Shown piece after piece: positions 46,036 to 54,771 of a DNA stretch of 64,000 bases (within the stretch, counting starts at the first letter, position 1; the number at the start of each line of letters is the position of its first letter). Source of the DNA: Streptantibioticus_A sp037034305. Lineage in GTDB: Bacteria > Actinomycetota > Actinomycetes > Streptomycetales > Streptomycetaceae. The notes below the pieces were generated by a model. The model saw nothing but the letters and a program-made list of their open reading frames with translations, was not told the origin of the DNA and did not search any database. Location: the NCBI GenBank assembly GCA_037034305.1, contig JBAGJY010000016.1:1-64000 (forward strand), given 5' to 3'. The position numbers and the translations under genes were made by a program.

Positions 46036-47069
46036 GCGGCGCGCGCCTCCACCAGTACCGGCCGCTCGGGCAGCGTCACGGTCGCCGTGGCGCCCGCCGC
46101 CAGGGCGGACGCGCGGTGGCTGGGGATGTCGGCCTTGACCGTGGTGCCGTCGGCGAGCGTCACCGTCAGCCGGGTGACCGCGCCGTGGAAGGCGGTGGCC
46201 GTCACCCGCGCGGAACCGGCCTCGTCGGCGGTGGCGTCCACCGCCTCGGGACGCACCAGCACGTCGACCGCGCCCGCGGTGGCCGCCTCGCCGCGCACCG
46301 GCAGCCGCTGACCGAGCACCTCGACGCCGCCGTCGCCCGTGGCGCGTCCCGGCAGCCGGTTCATGGTGCCGACGAACTCCGCGACGAACGGGGTGGACGG
46401 GGTGTCGTACAACTCGGCCGGGCTGGCGCACTGTTCGAGGCGGCCGTCGCGCATCACCGCGACGCGGTCGGCGGTGGACAGGGCCTCCTCCTGGTCGTGG
46501 GTGACGAAGACGGTGGTGATCGCCAGCTCCTGCTGCAACCGCCGGATCTCCTCTCGCAGCTGAAGCCGGACCTTGGCGTCCAGCGCGGACAGCGGCTCGT
46601 CCAGCAGCAGCACCTTCGGGCGCAGTGCCAGCGCTCTGGCCAGCGCCACCCGCTGCTGCTGGCCGCCGGACATCTGGTGCGGATAGCGGTCGGCGTGCCG
46701 CGGCAGCCCGACCAGCTCCAGCAACTCGGCCGCCCTGGAGCGCCGTTCGGCCGCGCCGACCTTGCGCATCCGCAGCCCGAACGCCACGTTGTCGGCGGCG
46801 GTCAGATGCGGGAAGAGGCTGTACGACTGGAACACCATCCCGGCGTCCCGCCGGTGCGCCGGTACGTCGCTGATGTCCTCACCGTCCACCAGCACCTGCC
46901 CCGAGTCGGGCTTCTCGAAGCCCGCCAGCATCCGCAGCGCGGTGGTCTTGCCGCACCCGGACGGGCCGAGCAGTGCCAGCAACTCGCCCTGGTGGGCGGT
47001 CAGATCGAGGCCATCGAGGGCCTTGGTGGCGCCGAACGACTTGTGCAGCGCCCGGAATTCGACGGTCAT
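46032..47069 (-). CDS. ABC importer ATPase, Fe/putrescine/phosphonate (PotA-like) class
   Basis: The 345-residue product has Walker A GPSGCGKTT, Q-loop VFQSYSLFPHL, signature MSGGQQQRVALARALA, Walker B LLLDEPLSALD and the H-loop THDQEEAL. A C-terminal TOBE domain (about 240-345) marks the PotA/FbpC-like group. It energises import by the two downstream-named permeases. The start shares ATGA with the permease upstream in the operon. Confidence 0.9.
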   Translation of the reverse strand: MTVEFRALHKSFGATKALDGLDLTAHQGELLALLGPSGCGKTTALRMLAGFEKPDSGQVLVDGEDISDVPAHRRDAGMVFQSYSLFPHLTAADNVAFGLRMRKVGAAERRSRAAELLELVGLPRHADRYPHQMSGGQQQRVALARALALRPKVLLLDEPLSALDAKVRLQLREEIRRLQQELAITTVFVTHDQEEALSTADRVAVMRDGRLEQCASPAELYDTPSTPFVAEFVGTMNRLPGRATGDGGVEVLGQRLPVRGEAATAGAVDVLVRPEAVDATADEAGSARVTATAFHGAVTRLTVTLADGTTVKADIPSHRASALAAGATATVTLPERPVLVEARAA

Positions 47070-47944
47070 GATGCCGACTCCTGGGGAACGAGCGCCGGGG
47101 CGGCCTTGGCACGCGCCCGGCGGGGGGTACGGGTACGGGGGCGGCTCGCGGCGGCGAACACCAGCAGCAGCGCCCAGGTCAGCAGCAGGCTCAACACCGA
47201 GACCGCGACCGACAGTTGCGCCTGGCTGCCGCCGATGCCCACGATCCACACCGCGAACGGACGGAAGCCCAGCAGCGCGCCGACGGTGTACTCGCCGAGC
47301 ACCAGCGCCAGGGTGAGGAAGGCGGCGTTCATCAGCGCGCCGCGCAGGTTCGGCAGTACCGCCTGGAACACCGCCCGCACCTGGCTCGCACCGCAGCTGC
47401 GGGCGGCCTCCATCAGCGTGCGCACGTCCACCGCGCGCATCCCGGCGTCCAGCGCACGGTAGGCCAGCGGCAGCGCCATCACGGTGTAGGCGAGCACCAG
47501 GACCACGGGGAAGTCGGCGTTCTGCACCGCCACGAAGGTCTCGAACAGCGGGGTGCGGGACAGGTACTGCGGACCCCAGCGCAGCACACCGCTGTATCCG
47601 GCGACCAGTGCCACCGAGGGCACCACCAGCGGAAGCGAGCAGACCACCTCCAGCAGCGGCCGAAGCCGGGGAGCGCCGAGCCGCGCCGCGAGCAGCGCCG
47701 GGACCAGCAGTCCGAGCACGAGCACGATGGTAGCGGCGGCCAACTCCAAGGTGAGCAGCAGGCTGCTGGTGAAGCCGCTGGCGCCCAGGATGCCGGTGTA
47801 CGCGCCCAGGGTGAAGCCCTGACCGGGTACGTCGACGGTGAACAGCACCGAACAGGCCAGCGGCACAAGGAAGTACAGCCCGGCGATGACCGCGACCGCG
47901 CCGCGCCACCAGCGGATCGTACGCCGGTTCGTCAGGCGAGCCAT
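47066..47944 (-). CDS. ABC importer permease 2
   Basis: The 292-residue protein has six helices and the EAA-type cytoplasmic loop (RTLMEAARSCGASQVRAVF, then QAVLPNLRGALMN). It pairs with the permease encoded just upstream in the operon, which it overlaps by 13 nt. Its stop overlaps the ATPase start. A basic C-terminal tail (SRPRTRTPRRARAK) is unusual but not disruptive. Confidence 0.88.
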   Translation of the reverse strand: MARLTNRRTIRWWRGAVAVIAGLYFLVPLACSVLFTVDVPGQGFTLGAYTGILGASGFTSSLLLTLELAAATIVLVLGLLVPALLAARLGAPRLRPLLEVVCSLPLVVPSVALVAGYSGVLRWGPQYLSRTPLFETFVAVQNADFPVVLVLAYTVMALPLAYRALDAGMRAVDVRTLMEAARSCGASQVRAVFQAVLPNLRGALMNAAFLTLALVLGEYTVGALLGFRPFAVWIVGIGGSQAQLSVAVSVLSLLLTWALLLVFAAASRPRTRTPRRARAKAAPALVPQESAS

Positions 47945-48873
47945 CGGGCGCTCCTTCGCTGCAGTGGTACGTAGACCGCCATCACCGCGCCCGCGACCAC
48001 CACCATGTCGATACTGAGTGCGAGCGCCACATTGCCCTGGCCCACCAGGACGTTTCCGGACAGCGCGTCGGCGATCTGCGAGGTCAGCAGCGGCACCGAA
48101 CTGCCCACCATCGCGGCGGCGGTGGCGTAGGCGGCGAACGCGCTGCCGAACAGCAGCACGTAGCCGCCGAGCAGTGACGGCGCGAGCACCGGCAGCGCGA
48201 CATGCCGCCAGTACTGCCACGAGGTGGCCCCGTTGTTGCGGGCCGCCTCCCGCCAGCCGGCGCGCAGCCCCTCCAGCGCCGGGGCGATGGTCAGCACCAT
48301 CAGCGGCAGCAGGAAGTACAGGTACACCACCACCAGGCCCCAGAAGCTGTACAGGCTCCAGCCGTCCGTGGCCAGCCCGAAGCGCGTGGTCAGCACGCCC
48401 GCGTTGCCCAGGGTGGCGACGAACGCGAACGCCAGTGGAACGCCACCGAAGTTGGCGAGCACACCGGAGGCCGACATCACCGCGTCGCGCAGCGCCCGGC
48501 TGCCCGAGGTCACCACGGCCTGCGCCAGCGGCACTCCGAGCACCGTCGCCAACAGCGCGGACAGCGCGGAGAGTTTGACGCTGCCCCACAGGGCGGTCAG
48601 ATAGGCGCCGTGCACCGAGGTGGTGAGGTTGGACAGTGTCCAGTGCACCCCGCCGGGGGCGTCGGCGCTGGTGGTGAACGCACCGGTGGCGATGGCGATC
48701 GCGGGCAGTGCGAAGGCGACTGCCATGAAGACCAGCAGCGGGGCGACGGCGAGCAGTGGTCCGAGGGCCCGGCCGCGTGGGGTTTCGGGGGCCTGCCCCC
48801 GGAAGAAAGGCTTCCGGGGGCGAGGGGCCTGCTCCGGGGGCAAGCCCGTACCAGCCGAAGTGGCGAGGTTCAT
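47932..48873 (-). CDS. ABC importer permease 1 with repeat-derived N-terminus
   Basis: The 313-residue permease has six helices and the EAA-type loop (RAGWREAARNNGATSWQYW). The first 40 residues (MNLATSAGTGLPPEQAPRPR and on) are encoded by a GC-rich hairpin repeat (48787-48840) rather than typical codons, and no other start precedes the first helix. ATG 48873 shares one nt with the stop of the binding-protein gene. The repeat probably inserted between the two genes and was captured as coding (inference). Confidence 0.85.
   Translation of the reverse strand: MNLATSAGTGLPPEQAPRPRKPFFRGQAPETPRGRALGPLLAVAPLLVFMAVAFALPAIAIATGAFTTSADAPGGVHWTLSNLTTSVHGAYLTALWGSVKLSALSALLATVLGVPLAQAVVTSGSRALRDAVMSASGVLANFGGVPLAFAFVATLGNAGVLTTRFGLATDGWSLYSFWGLVVVYLYFLLPLMVLTIAPALEGLRAGWREAARNNGATSWQYWRHVALPVLAPSLLGGYVLLFGSAFAAYATAAAMVGSSVPLLTSQIADALSGNVLVGQGNVALALSIDMVVVAGAVMAVYVPLQRRSARWLA
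48796..48820. repeat. Hairpin repeat inside permease 1 coding sequence
   Basis: CCCCCGGAAG (48796-48805) and CTTCCGGGGG (48811-48820) form a perfect 10-bp stem around AAAGG, next to CGGGGG-CCTG-CCCCCG. In the transcript the hairpin follows the binding-protein stop by about 53 nt, where it may stabilise the upstream message or lower permease expression. Confidence 0.6.
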
Positions 48874-50021
48874 CAGGAGACCGCCGCGGCCCACTTCTCG
48901 GTGACGACCTGCTTCGCCTTGTCCGTCTGGTCCGGGGTCGGGAAGCTCGGCGTGCCGCTGACCGCGGCGAGCTTGCCCGCCGCCGTGGTGTCCAGCGTTC
49001 CGGCCTGCTTCATGGCGTCCATCAGGGCCGGGCGGGCGTATCCCTTGAGGAACAGGTTCTGGCCCTCGGCGCTGTACAGGTACTCCTCCCACAGCCGGGC
49101 CGCCGCCGGGTGCGGCGCGGAGGCGTTGATCGCCTGCGAGTAGTACTGCGAGTAGCGGCCGTCGGAGGGGACGGTGACCTGCCAGTCGACGCCCTTGCCG
49201 TGGAACTCGTCCGCGTAACCGGAGTTGAGATAGTCCCAGTCGACGCTGATCGGGGTCTCGCCCTTCTGGATCGTCGCCGGGGTGGCCTGCACCGGGTCGA
49301 AGTTGCCAGCCTTCTTCAGCTTGCCGAAGAAGTCGACGCCGGGCTGGATGTCGTCGAACGAGCCGCCGTTCGCCAGCGCCGCCGCGTAGACCGCGCCGAA
49401 CGCGGCACCGGCCTTGGTCGGGTTGCCGTTGAGCGCCACCTGGCCCTTGTACTCGGGCTTGAGCAGGTCGGCGAAGGTCTTCGGGCAGTCCTTGATCCGC
49501 TGGGCGTCGCAGCCGATGGAGATGTAGCCGCCGTAGTCGTTGTACCAGCGGGCCTGGGCGTCCTTCTGCACGCGGGGGATCTTGTCGAATCCGGCCACCT
49601 TGTAGGAGGCGAACAGGCCCTGCCGGGCGCCGCTGAGCGCGAACGAGGAGCCGAGGTCCACCACGTCGGGGGCGCGGTCCTGGCCCTTGCGGGAGGTGAT
49701 CGCGTTCAGCTCGTCCTGGCTGGCGCCGTCGGGGTTCTCGTCGTTGACCTTGATCCCGTACTTCTTGGTGAACCCGTCGATGACCGCGCCGTAGTCGGCC
49801 CAGTCGCGGGGCAGCGCGATGGCGTTGAGCGTGCCCTCCTTCTTCGCGGCGGCGACCAGCGCGTCCAAACCGCCGAAGTCGGCGGCCGAGGTGGCGGTCG
49901 TGGCGCTCTTGCCGTTCGCCGTGGTGCTGGTGGCGGGCGCGGCGCCGCAGGCGCTGAGGGTGAGTGCCGTCGCGGCCAGGACGCTCGCGGCGCCGATGGC
50001 TCGAAGTCTGGGCACGTTCAC
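48873..50021 (-). CDS. ABC importer substrate-binding lipoprotein
   Basis: The 382-residue product has a lipoprotein signal ending LSAC (C about 25) and a two-lobed type-2 periplasmic-binding fold of the Fbp/PotD/2-aminoethylphosphonate group: KKYGIKVNDENPDGASQDEL, PDVVDLGSSFALSG and ADLLKPEYKGQVALNGNPTK. AAGGAG precedes the GTG at 50021. It heads the operon binding protein-permease-permease-ATPase-HAD. Substrate is unknown; a phosphorylated compound is suggested by the coupled phosphatase. Confidence 0.88.
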   Translation of the reverse strand: MNVPRLRAIGAASVLAATALTLSACGAAPATSTTANGKSATTATSAADFGGLDALVAAAKKEGTLNAIALPRDWADYGAVIDGFTKKYGIKVNDENPDGASQDELNAITSRKGQDRAPDVVDLGSSFALSGARQGLFASYKVAGFDKIPRVQKDAQARWYNDYGGYISIGCDAQRIKDCPKTFADLLKPEYKGQVALNGNPTKAGAAFGAVYAAALANGGSFDDIQPGVDFFGKLKKAGNFDPVQATPATIQKGETPISVDWDYLNSGYADEFHGKGVDWQVTVPSDGRYSQYYSQAINASAPHPAAARLWEEYLYSAEGQNLFLKGYARPALMDAMKQAGTLDTTAAGKLAAVSGTPSFPTPDQTDKAKQVVTEKWAAAVS

Positions 50022-50070
50022 TTCGGTCTCCTTGCGGGGGTCTGAGAGAGGCGGTCAGGTTGGCTGTACA

Positions 50071-50086
50071 ACTTGACGCGCCAAGT
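50071..50086. promoter_or_regulatory. Imperfect palindrome between importer and GntR genes
   Basis: ACTTGACGCGCCAAGT is palindromic at 14 of 16 positions and lies about 50 nt upstream of the binding-protein start in a 202-nt divergent region. It is a plausible GntR/HutC operator. Confidence 0.4.
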
Positions 50087-50223
50087 ACGTACGAGCTGGA
50101 TGGCCGGAAAGTGAACGAGTGGCCGAGATTCGACGAAGGCGGCAGGAACGACCCGGAGGCGTCCACAGGTTGCGGTTAGGCTCCCGATCGCATGCGTGGC
50201 ACACGCACGGATCAGGCGCGGGG

Positions 50224-50991
50224 ATGTGGACGGGGATGATGGTGGCGGACGGGCGCCAGGCGATGTACCGCAAGGTCGCCGCCGAACTGCGGCAGGGCAT
50301 ATCCGACGGCGCGTACGGCTCCGGCGGCAGGCTGCCCGCGGAGGCCGCGCTGGCTCAGACCTACGGCGTCTCCCGGGGCACCATCCGGCAGGCCCTCGCC
50401 CTGCTGCGCGCCGACGGCCTTGTCACCTCCCGGCGCGGCACCCGCAGGGTGGTGCTGGGCACCGCCAGGGTGCAGACGTTCAGCGAGACGGTCAGCTTCA
50501 CCCGCTGGGCGCGCTCGCTCGGCGAGGAGCCCGGCGGCCGGGTGGTGGACGTGGTGCGTCGCCCCGCCGACCCGGTGGAGCGCGAGAAGCTGCGGCTTGC
50601 CGAGGGCGAGCAGGTGTGCCTGGTGCTGCGGGTGCGCACCCTGTCCGCGGTTCCGGTGATGGTCGAACGCTCCGTGTATCCACGGCACATCGGGGAGATC
50701 GTCGCCGCGCTCGACCCGGCCGCCGTCTCGCACACCGTGCCGCTGGAGGAGCACGGTGTGCGGTTCACCGACGTGCACCACACCATCGATGTGACCTACG
50801 CGGACCCGGACGACGCCGCGCTGCTCGGCTGCCGTGCCGGTGACGCGCTGCTGCGCGAACGGCGGTGCAGCACCGATCCCACCGGGACCCCCGTGGAGTG
50901 GTCCGAGGACCGCTATCTGCCGGGGACGGTGGCCTTCACCGTGCACAACTCCTCGGCCGCCACAGCGCTTTCCCGCCGCACCGCGAACTGA
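50224..50991 (+). CDS. GntR-family regulator, HutC/UTRA subfamily
   Basis: The 255-residue product from ATG 50224 (ATGs at 50236 and 50239 are alternatives) has a GntR winged helix (QAMYRKVAAELRQGISDGAY to RGTIRQALALLRADGLVTSR). A UTRA ligand-binding domain follows (RVQTFSETVSFTRWARSLGE, GEQVCLVLRVRTL, PVMVERSVYPRHI). UTRA regulators such as PhnF and HutC sense small metabolites. It is divergent from the importer operon and probably controls it. Confidence 0.85.
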   Translation: MWTGMMVADGRQAMYRKVAAELRQGISDGAYGSGGRLPAEAALAQTYGVSRGTIRQALALLRADGLVTSRRGTRRVVLGTARVQTFSETVSFTRWARSLGEEPGGRVVDVVRRPADPVEREKLRLAEGEQVCLVLRVRTLSAVPVMVERSVYPRHIGEIVAALDPAAVSHTVPLEEHGVRFTDVHHTIDVTYADPDDAALLGCRAGDALLRERRCSTDPTGTPVEWSEDRYLPGTVAFTVHNSSAATALSRRTAN

Positions 50992-51202
50992 CGTTTTCAC
51001 GGTCCGGCGCGACCCGGCCGCCCGCGTCCTTGCACACCCGGCCCCAGCCCCGGACGGTCCACGCCGGTCCGCCGGGCCGGTTACGGCGGGTGGCGGGGAA
51101 GGAGACGTTGACAGCGCCGACGACCGGGCACAGACTCGGGCGCGAGCCGCCGCGATCTTCGGTTCGCCGGGTGAACAGGGCAGCAAGCAGGGAAGGACAC
51201 CG

Positions 51203-52399
51203 ATGAGTACTGGCGTGGCAGCCCGGGATGTGTACATCGCCGACGCGGTGCGCACGCCCGTCGGCAAGTACGGCGGCGCGCTGGCCGCGGTGCGCCCCGA
51301 CGATCTCGCGGCGCATGTCGTGAAGGCCCTGGTGGACCGCAGCCCCGCGCTGGACCCGGCCAGGATCGACGACGTGGTGCTCGGCAACGCAAACGGCGCG
51401 GGCGAGGAGAACCGCGACGTGGCCCGGATGGCCGTGCTGCTCGCCGGGCTGCCGGTCACCGTACCCGGCTCGACCGTCAACCGGCTGTGCGGATCCGGCC
51501 TGGAGGCGGTCATCCAGGCGTACCGCGCGGTTGCGCTCGGTGACGCCTCGATCGCCGTCGCGGGCGGCGTGGAGTCGATGAGCCGCGCACCGTGGGTGCT
51601 GCCCAAGCCGGAGCGGGCCTTCCCCACCGGCCACCAGGAGATGTACTCCACCACCCTCGGCTGGCGCATGACCAACCCACGGATGCCCCAGGAGTGGACG
51701 GTCTCCCTCGGCGAGGGCGCCGAACTCGTCGCGGACCGGCACCGCATCACCCGCGAGGCACAGGACGCCTTCGCCCTCGCCAGCCACGAGAAGGCCAGCC
51801 GCGCCTGGAAGGACGGCCTGTACGCACCGGAGGTGGTGCCGGTCGACGGCACCGACCTGCCGCGGGACGAGACCATCCGCGACGCCACCTCGATCGAGGC
51901 GCTGGCCAAGTTGAAGCCGGTCTTCCGCGACGGCGGCACGGTCACCCCGGGCAACGCCTCACCGCTCAACGACGGCGCAGCCGCGCTGCTGATCGTGGAC
52001 GAGGCGGGGCTGAGGGCGACCGGACGCGAACCGCTCGCCCGTATCAGCGCCTGCGCCGTCACCGGTATCGAGCCGCAGCTGTTCGGGCTCGGACCGGTCG
52101 AGGCGGTGCGACGTGCCCTGCGGCGCGCCGGGCGCGGCTTCGCGGACCTGCGCACGTTCGAGCTGAACGAGGCGTTCGCCGCCCAGGCGCTGGGCTGCCT
52201 CGCTCAGTGGCCCGAGCTGGACCCGGCCGTGGTCAATCCGCGCGGCGGCGCCATCGCCATCGGCCACCCGCTCGGCGCCTCGGGCGCCCGGCTCGCCGGA
52301 GCCGTCGCCCACCAACTCGCCGCCGCGGGATCGGGAACCGGGCTCGCCGCCCTGTGCATCGGGGTCGGCCAGGGCCTCGCCCTCGTCCTGGAACGCTGA
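51203..52399 (+). CDS. Acetyl-CoA acetyltransferase/3-oxoadipyl-CoA-type thiolase
   Basis: The 398-residue thiolase has the nucleophile cysteine in TVNRLCGSGLEAV, ELNEAFAAQAL, the histidine in GGAIAIGHPLGASGAR and the second cysteine in LCIGVGQGLAL (usual CxG). It should condense or cleave acyl-CoA thioesters; chain length and pathway are not fixed by sequence. GGAAGGA precedes ATG 51203. It is not part of an evident degradative cluster. Confidence 0.9.
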   Translation: MSTGVAARDVYIADAVRTPVGKYGGALAAVRPDDLAAHVVKALVDRSPALDPARIDDVVLGNANGAGEENRDVARMAVLLAGLPVTVPGSTVNRLCGSGLEAVIQAYRAVALGDASIAVAGGVESMSRAPWVLPKPERAFPTGHQEMYSTTLGWRMTNPRMPQEWTVSLGEGAELVADRHRITREAQDAFALASHEKASRAWKDGLYAPEVVPVDGTDLPRDETIRDATSIEALAKLKPVFRDGGTVTPGNASPLNDGAAALLIVDEAGLRATGREPLARISACAVTGIEPQLFGLGPVEAVRRALRRAGRGFADLRTFELNEAFAAQALGCLAQWPELDPAVVNPRGGAIAIGHPLGASGARLAGAVAHQLAAAGSGTGLAALCIGVGQGLALVLER

Positions 52400-52443
52400 G
52401 CGCTCCGCCGGGGCTGCGGTGTGATGTGCCGTATTCCGTCTGC

Positions 52444-52530
52444 GGCACCGTCGTGGCGGGTCGCGCGGCTCCCCGCGCCCCTTCGGCGCTCCTGCAGGCG
52501 GCAAGGGGATTTCCGTCTCCGTGGACTTCG
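52444..52530 (+). repeat. Dispersed streptomycete intergenic repeat, copy 2
   Basis: Begins GGCACCGTCGTGGCGGGTCG (52444-52463) and ends GTGGACTTCG (52521-52530). It shares 23 of 25 leading nt and the last 10 nt with the element at 36310-36379, 16 kb away. Confidence 0.65.
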
Positions 52531-52583
52531 AATGAAGTGGGCGGCGGCCAGGGGGAGTTGGCCATTTTTCCGCTGACGGTGTC

Positions 52584-52611
52584 TTGACGCGGGTCATTGG
52601 TCCAGGCCAAT
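52584..52611 (+). promoter_or_regulatory. Chitinase promoter with DasR-like (dre) palindrome
   Basis: TTGACG (52584-52589) is followed by the palindrome TTGGTCCAGGCCAA (52597-52610), whose core TGGTCCAGGCCA matches the DasR consensus TGGTCTAGACCA at 10 of 12 positions. It overlaps the spacer and -10 region, so repression by a GntR-type DasR regulator is likely. Confidence 0.65.
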
Positions 52612-52784
52612 TTATTGGGCATGCGGTGGCCTCGGCGTCCCACGGGACGCCCGCGCCGCATGCGACCCCGGCACGCCATGACGCCGCCCTCCCCACGACC
52701 GCGGCGCCGCCAGCACCCGCGCCGGGACGGTGTGGCCGACCACGCCGCCCGGCGCGGGCTCCACCCCCACCTCTGGAGTCCGCC

Positions 52785-53852
52785 ATGCCGCAACGCTCCT
52801 CCGCCCTGCCCACCAGGCCCCCAAGAGGCGACGCCATGCGCCGCGGCACGGTGCTCGCCGCGGCCACCGCGCTCCTCACGGGGTCCATGGCGCTGACCGC
52901 CAGCACCGGCAGCGCCGCGGCGGCTACCACACCCCCGCGCCCGGCGGCTGGTGGCTTCGGCGGTTTCTCCCCGTACGCGGACCTGTCGCTCTACCCCCAG
53001 TACGACCTGGCGGGTGGCGCCGCGACCGAGGGCACCAAGTACTTCAACCTCGCCTTCGTCACCGACGGCGGAGGCTGCGACCCCAGGTGGGGCGGCGTCA
53101 CCGACCTGTCCGACCAGGCCACCACCGCCGACATCGCCGCGCTGAGGTCCGCCGGAGGCGACGTACGGGTGTCGTTCGGCGGCGCCAACGGCACGGAACT
53201 GGCCACCAGTTGCTCCTCTGCCGCCGACCTGGCCGCCGCGTACCAGAAGGTCATCGACCAGTACTCGCTCAGCGACATCGACTTCGACGTCGAGGGCGCG
53301 TCGGTGGCTGACTCGGCGTCAGTTGACCGCCGCAACCAGGCGATCGCCATCCTCGAACAGAACAACCCCTCGCTCCAGGTCTCCTACACCCTGCCGGTCC
53401 TGCCGGACGGACTGACCTCGGACGGCGTCAACGTCCTCAACAGTGCCAAGAGCGACGGCGCGGCCATCGCCGCGGTGAACGTGATGGCCATGGACTACGG
53501 CTCGTCGTTCCCCACCGACATGGGGCGCAATGCCATCGACGCGGCCACCGCGACCCAGGCCCAGATCAGGTCCGTCTGGCCGGACCTCAGCGACGACCAG
53601 GCGTGGAACAAGGTGGCTGTCACCCCCATGATCGGGCTCAACGACAACACCAGCGAGACGTTCACCCTCGACGACGCCGCCAGCCTGGTCTCGTTCGCCC
53701 AGAGCAAGCACCTGGCCTGGCTCTCGTTCTGGTCCGCCACCCGCGATCAGCCCTGCCCGGGCGGTCCGACCGGCTACGCCCAGCCGACCTGCTCCTCGGT
53801 CGACCAGAGCCCCGGCGCGTACGGCCAGGCCATGAGCGGCTACACCGGCTGA
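52785..53852 (+). CDS. Secreted GH18 chitinase-like hydrolase
   Basis: The 355-residue product has a long signal peptide (RRGTVLAAATALLTGSMALT to about residue 47) and one GH18 domain. The catalytic motif is DIDFDVE (D164, D166, D168, E170) and all acidic residues are intact; the SFGG segment (FGGANGTEL) and C-terminal WSATRD also fit. No chitin-binding module is attached, so it is catalytic-domain-only. ATG 52785 has TGGAG upstream; ATG 52836 would give a shorter signal. The upstream DasR-like site suggests induction by chitin or N-acetylglucosamine. Confidence 0.85.
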   Translation: MPQRSSALPTRPPRGDAMRRGTVLAAATALLTGSMALTASTGSAAAATTPPRPAAGGFGGFSPYADLSLYPQYDLAGGAATEGTKYFNLAFVTDGGGCDPRWGGVTDLSDQATTADIAALRSAGGDVRVSFGGANGTELATSCSSAADLAAAYQKVIDQYSLSDIDFDVEGASVADSASVDRRNQAIAILEQNNPSLQVSYTLPVLPDGLTSDGVNVLNSAKSDGAAIAAVNVMAMDYGSSFPTDMGRNAIDAATATQAQIRSVWPDLSDDQAWNKVAVTPMIGLNDNTSETFTLDDAASLVSFAQSKHLAWLSFWSATRDQPCPGGPTGYAQPTCSSVDQSPGAYGQAMSGYTG

Positions 53853-53860
53853 CCGGTCCC

Positions 53861-53886
53861 GGCCTGACGCCGTACGGCGTCAGGCC
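53861..53886. terminator. Bidirectional terminator between chitinase and VOC genes
   Basis: GGCCTGACGCC (53861-53871), loop GTAC and GGCGTCAGGCC (53876-53886) form a perfect 11-bp stem. The VOC stop codon lies inside the right arm. Confidence 0.85.
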
Positions 53887-54665
53887 GACGGCGGCATGGC
53901 GATCACGCCGAACACCCCGCCCTGCGGATCGCGCACCACGGCCATCCGGCCCGCCGGGATCTCGTACGGGCTCTGCAGCACCGCGCCGCCCGCCTTGGCC
54001 AGCTGCTCGACCGTCACATCGGTGTCGTTCACCGAGAAGTACGCCAGCCAGTGCGAGGGCGTCCCCTCGGGCAACTGGTCAAGTCCCTGCAGCCCGCCGA
54101 CCGTTCGCCCACCGGCGTGCATCGTGAAGTAGCCGGGCATCTCCTTGTACGGGGTGAAGACGACCCCGAGCACCCGTGAGTAGAACTCCGAAGCGGCCTG
54201 CGGATCCCGCGAGTTGAGTTCGTTCCAGCACAGTGTGTTCGGCTCGTTGACGAGCTGGGAGCCGAAGAAGTCCAGCGGCTGCCACAGCCCGAAGACCCCG
54301 CCGGTCGGATCCACCCCGACCGCCAGCCGCCCGATGTTCGGCGGAACGTCCATCGGCCCGGTGAAGACCTGCCCGCCGTTGGCGCCGACCGCCTCCACCG
54401 CCGCGTCCATGTCGTCCACCGACAGGTACGTGGTCCAGGCGGTCGGCGGTGCGGGCTGGCCCTCCATCGCCATCGCCTTGCCGATCCCGGCCACCGGCTT
54501 GTCGCGCACCGTGCAGACCGTGTAGCCGCCCACCTCTTCGGGGCCGACCTCCCCGGACCAGCCGAACAGGTCGCCGTAGAAGTCCAGGGCGGCCTGCTGA
54601 TCGCCCACCATCAGATCCACCCAGCACGGTGTCCCGGCCGGGTACGCGGCTGTGACCTCGGACAT
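53880..54665 (-). CDS. Two-domain VOC/glyoxalase-family protein
   Basis: The 261-residue product has two tandem VOC domains (about 10-125 and 140-258). The first contains PCWVDLMVGDQQAALDFYGD, the second NELNSRDPQAASEFYSRVLG with GGAVLQSPYEIPAGRMAVV. Metal ligands of glyoxalase I are not clearly conserved, so antibiotic-binding or unknown chemistry is possible. GGAGG 7 nt before ATG 54665 is a strong start signal. Confidence 0.85.
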   Translation of the reverse strand: MSEVTAAYPAGTPCWVDLMVGDQQAALDFYGDLFGWSGEVGPEEVGGYTVCTVRDKPVAGIGKAMAMEGQPAPPTAWTTYLSVDDMDAAVEAVGANGGQVFTGPMDVPPNIGRLAVGVDPTGGVFGLWQPLDFFGSQLVNEPNTLCWNELNSRDPQAASEFYSRVLGVVFTPYKEMPGYFTMHAGGRTVGGLQGLDQLPEGTPSHWLAYFSVNDTDVTVEQLAKAGGAVLQSPYEIPAGRMAVVRDPQGGVFGVIAMPPSA

Positions 54666-54771
54666 GCGCTCGCCTCCACGTCTGGGCGGTCCGCCGTCCG
54701 GCACGGCGGACGAGGTCCGTCCCCCCTCGGCTCCACCCTTGCCGAGCCCCGTGCCGCCCGCCACTCGGGGG

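Larger units (their letters stand above)
52400..52784. other. Intergenic region with repeat, promoter and DasR-like site
   Basis: The 385 nt between thiolase and chitinase hold the dispersed repeat (52444-52530), a -35 TTGACG at 52584 and a DasR-like palindrome at 52598-52609. After that, the frame to the chitinase start is GC-rich leader. No extra gene is seen. Confidence 0.6.
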
